In this document: positions 15,072 through 15,154 of the stretch, one piece after another
How positions within the stretch are numbered: the first letter of the stretch is position 1
Layout of the letters: the number at the start of each line of letters is the position of its first letter
Assembly: GCA_004557315.1 (NCBI GenBank)
Contig: SFEH01000043.1
Location: forward strand, 1-15,154
Source of the DNA: Bacteroidales bacterium
Lineage (GTDB): Bacteria; Bacteroidota; Bacteroidia; Bacteroidales; UBA3663
Length of the DNA: 15,154 nt
Direction of reading: 5' to 3'
The notes under the pieces: generated by a model
The model's database searches: none
Told to the model about the DNA's origin: nothing
Seen by the model: the letters and a program-made list of their open reading frames with translations, nothing else
Program-made: the position numbers and the translations under genes

Positions 15072-15094
15072 GCAATCTCAATGGCAATCTCAAT
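15072..15094. promoter_or_regulatory. Tandem 11-bp repeat upstream of the leader promoter
   Basis: GCAATCTCAAT occurs exactly at 15072-15082 and 15084-15094, a 12-bp period. It lies 28-50 bases upstream of the -7 box, the place where an activator would sit beside RNA polymerase. The regulator is not identifiable from the sequence. The 60 bases to its right (to the window edge) show no gene, only a short ACTAT/ATAGT inverted repeat at 15114-15131. Confidence 0.45.
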
Positions 15095-15154
15095 TGCAGT
15101 AAAGAGCTTGAACACTATGCATCATGATAGTATGAGCGTGAATTTTGTCCGATT

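Overview
The window looks like a chromosomal segment of a Prevotella-like member of the Bacteroidales. The reasons are: promoter -7 elements of the form TAnnTTTG; A/C-rich leaders without clear Shine-Dalgarno sites on the large genes; a DUF4252-type lipoprotein; a stand-alone LytTR regulator; and secreted proteins with dockerin-like and cohesin-like modules ending in the short GxxIVxxxxKxxxVK-type tail typical of Prevotella exported proteins. Every convincing gene lies on the minus strand, so the biological reading order runs from high to low coordinates.

Layout, in transcription order. At 15037-15044 there is an exact TAnnTTTG box preceded by an 11-bp tandem repeat. About 830 bases follow (15030-14201) with no credible protein-coding gene but many strong hairpins; this is either a long structured leader or an undescribed RNA. 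Next comes a 119-residue LytTR-only DNA-binding protein (14200-13841) and an intrinsic terminator (13745-13712). A fresh promoter and a leader carrying an 11-bp direct repeat precede three giant secreted-protein genes: gene A (13552-6977, 2191 aa), gene B (6889-3713, 1058 aa) and gene C (3609-991, 872 aa). A textbook terminator sits at 904-869. A gene-poor stretch of about 600 bases then leads to the 5' part of a DUF4252 lipoprotein gene (258-1), cut by the window edge.

Genes A, B and C form one system. B and C begin with nearly the same signal peptide and two cohesin-like beta domains, followed by five tandem alpha-helical units (98 residues each in B; 104 or 98 in C). A is a very long, mostly helical stalk. 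A and B share a C-terminal cassette of about 250 residues: a two-loop dockerin-like domain, another cohesin-like beta domain and a terminal tail. C has only a short tail in place of that cassette. So A carries a dockerin but no N-terminal cohesin pair, B carries both, and C carries only the cohesin pair. I infer a possible surface fibre with base, extender and cap subunits; the interaction itself is not shown by the sequence.

The two gaps between A/B and B/C each hold a 14-bp hairpin on the minus-strand RNA. The hairpins differ by compensatory base changes and have no U-tract, so they look like conserved RNA elements and not terminators. The single terminator after C is consistent with one A-B-C transcript, probably under the control of the upstream LytTR protein or of signals in the leader.
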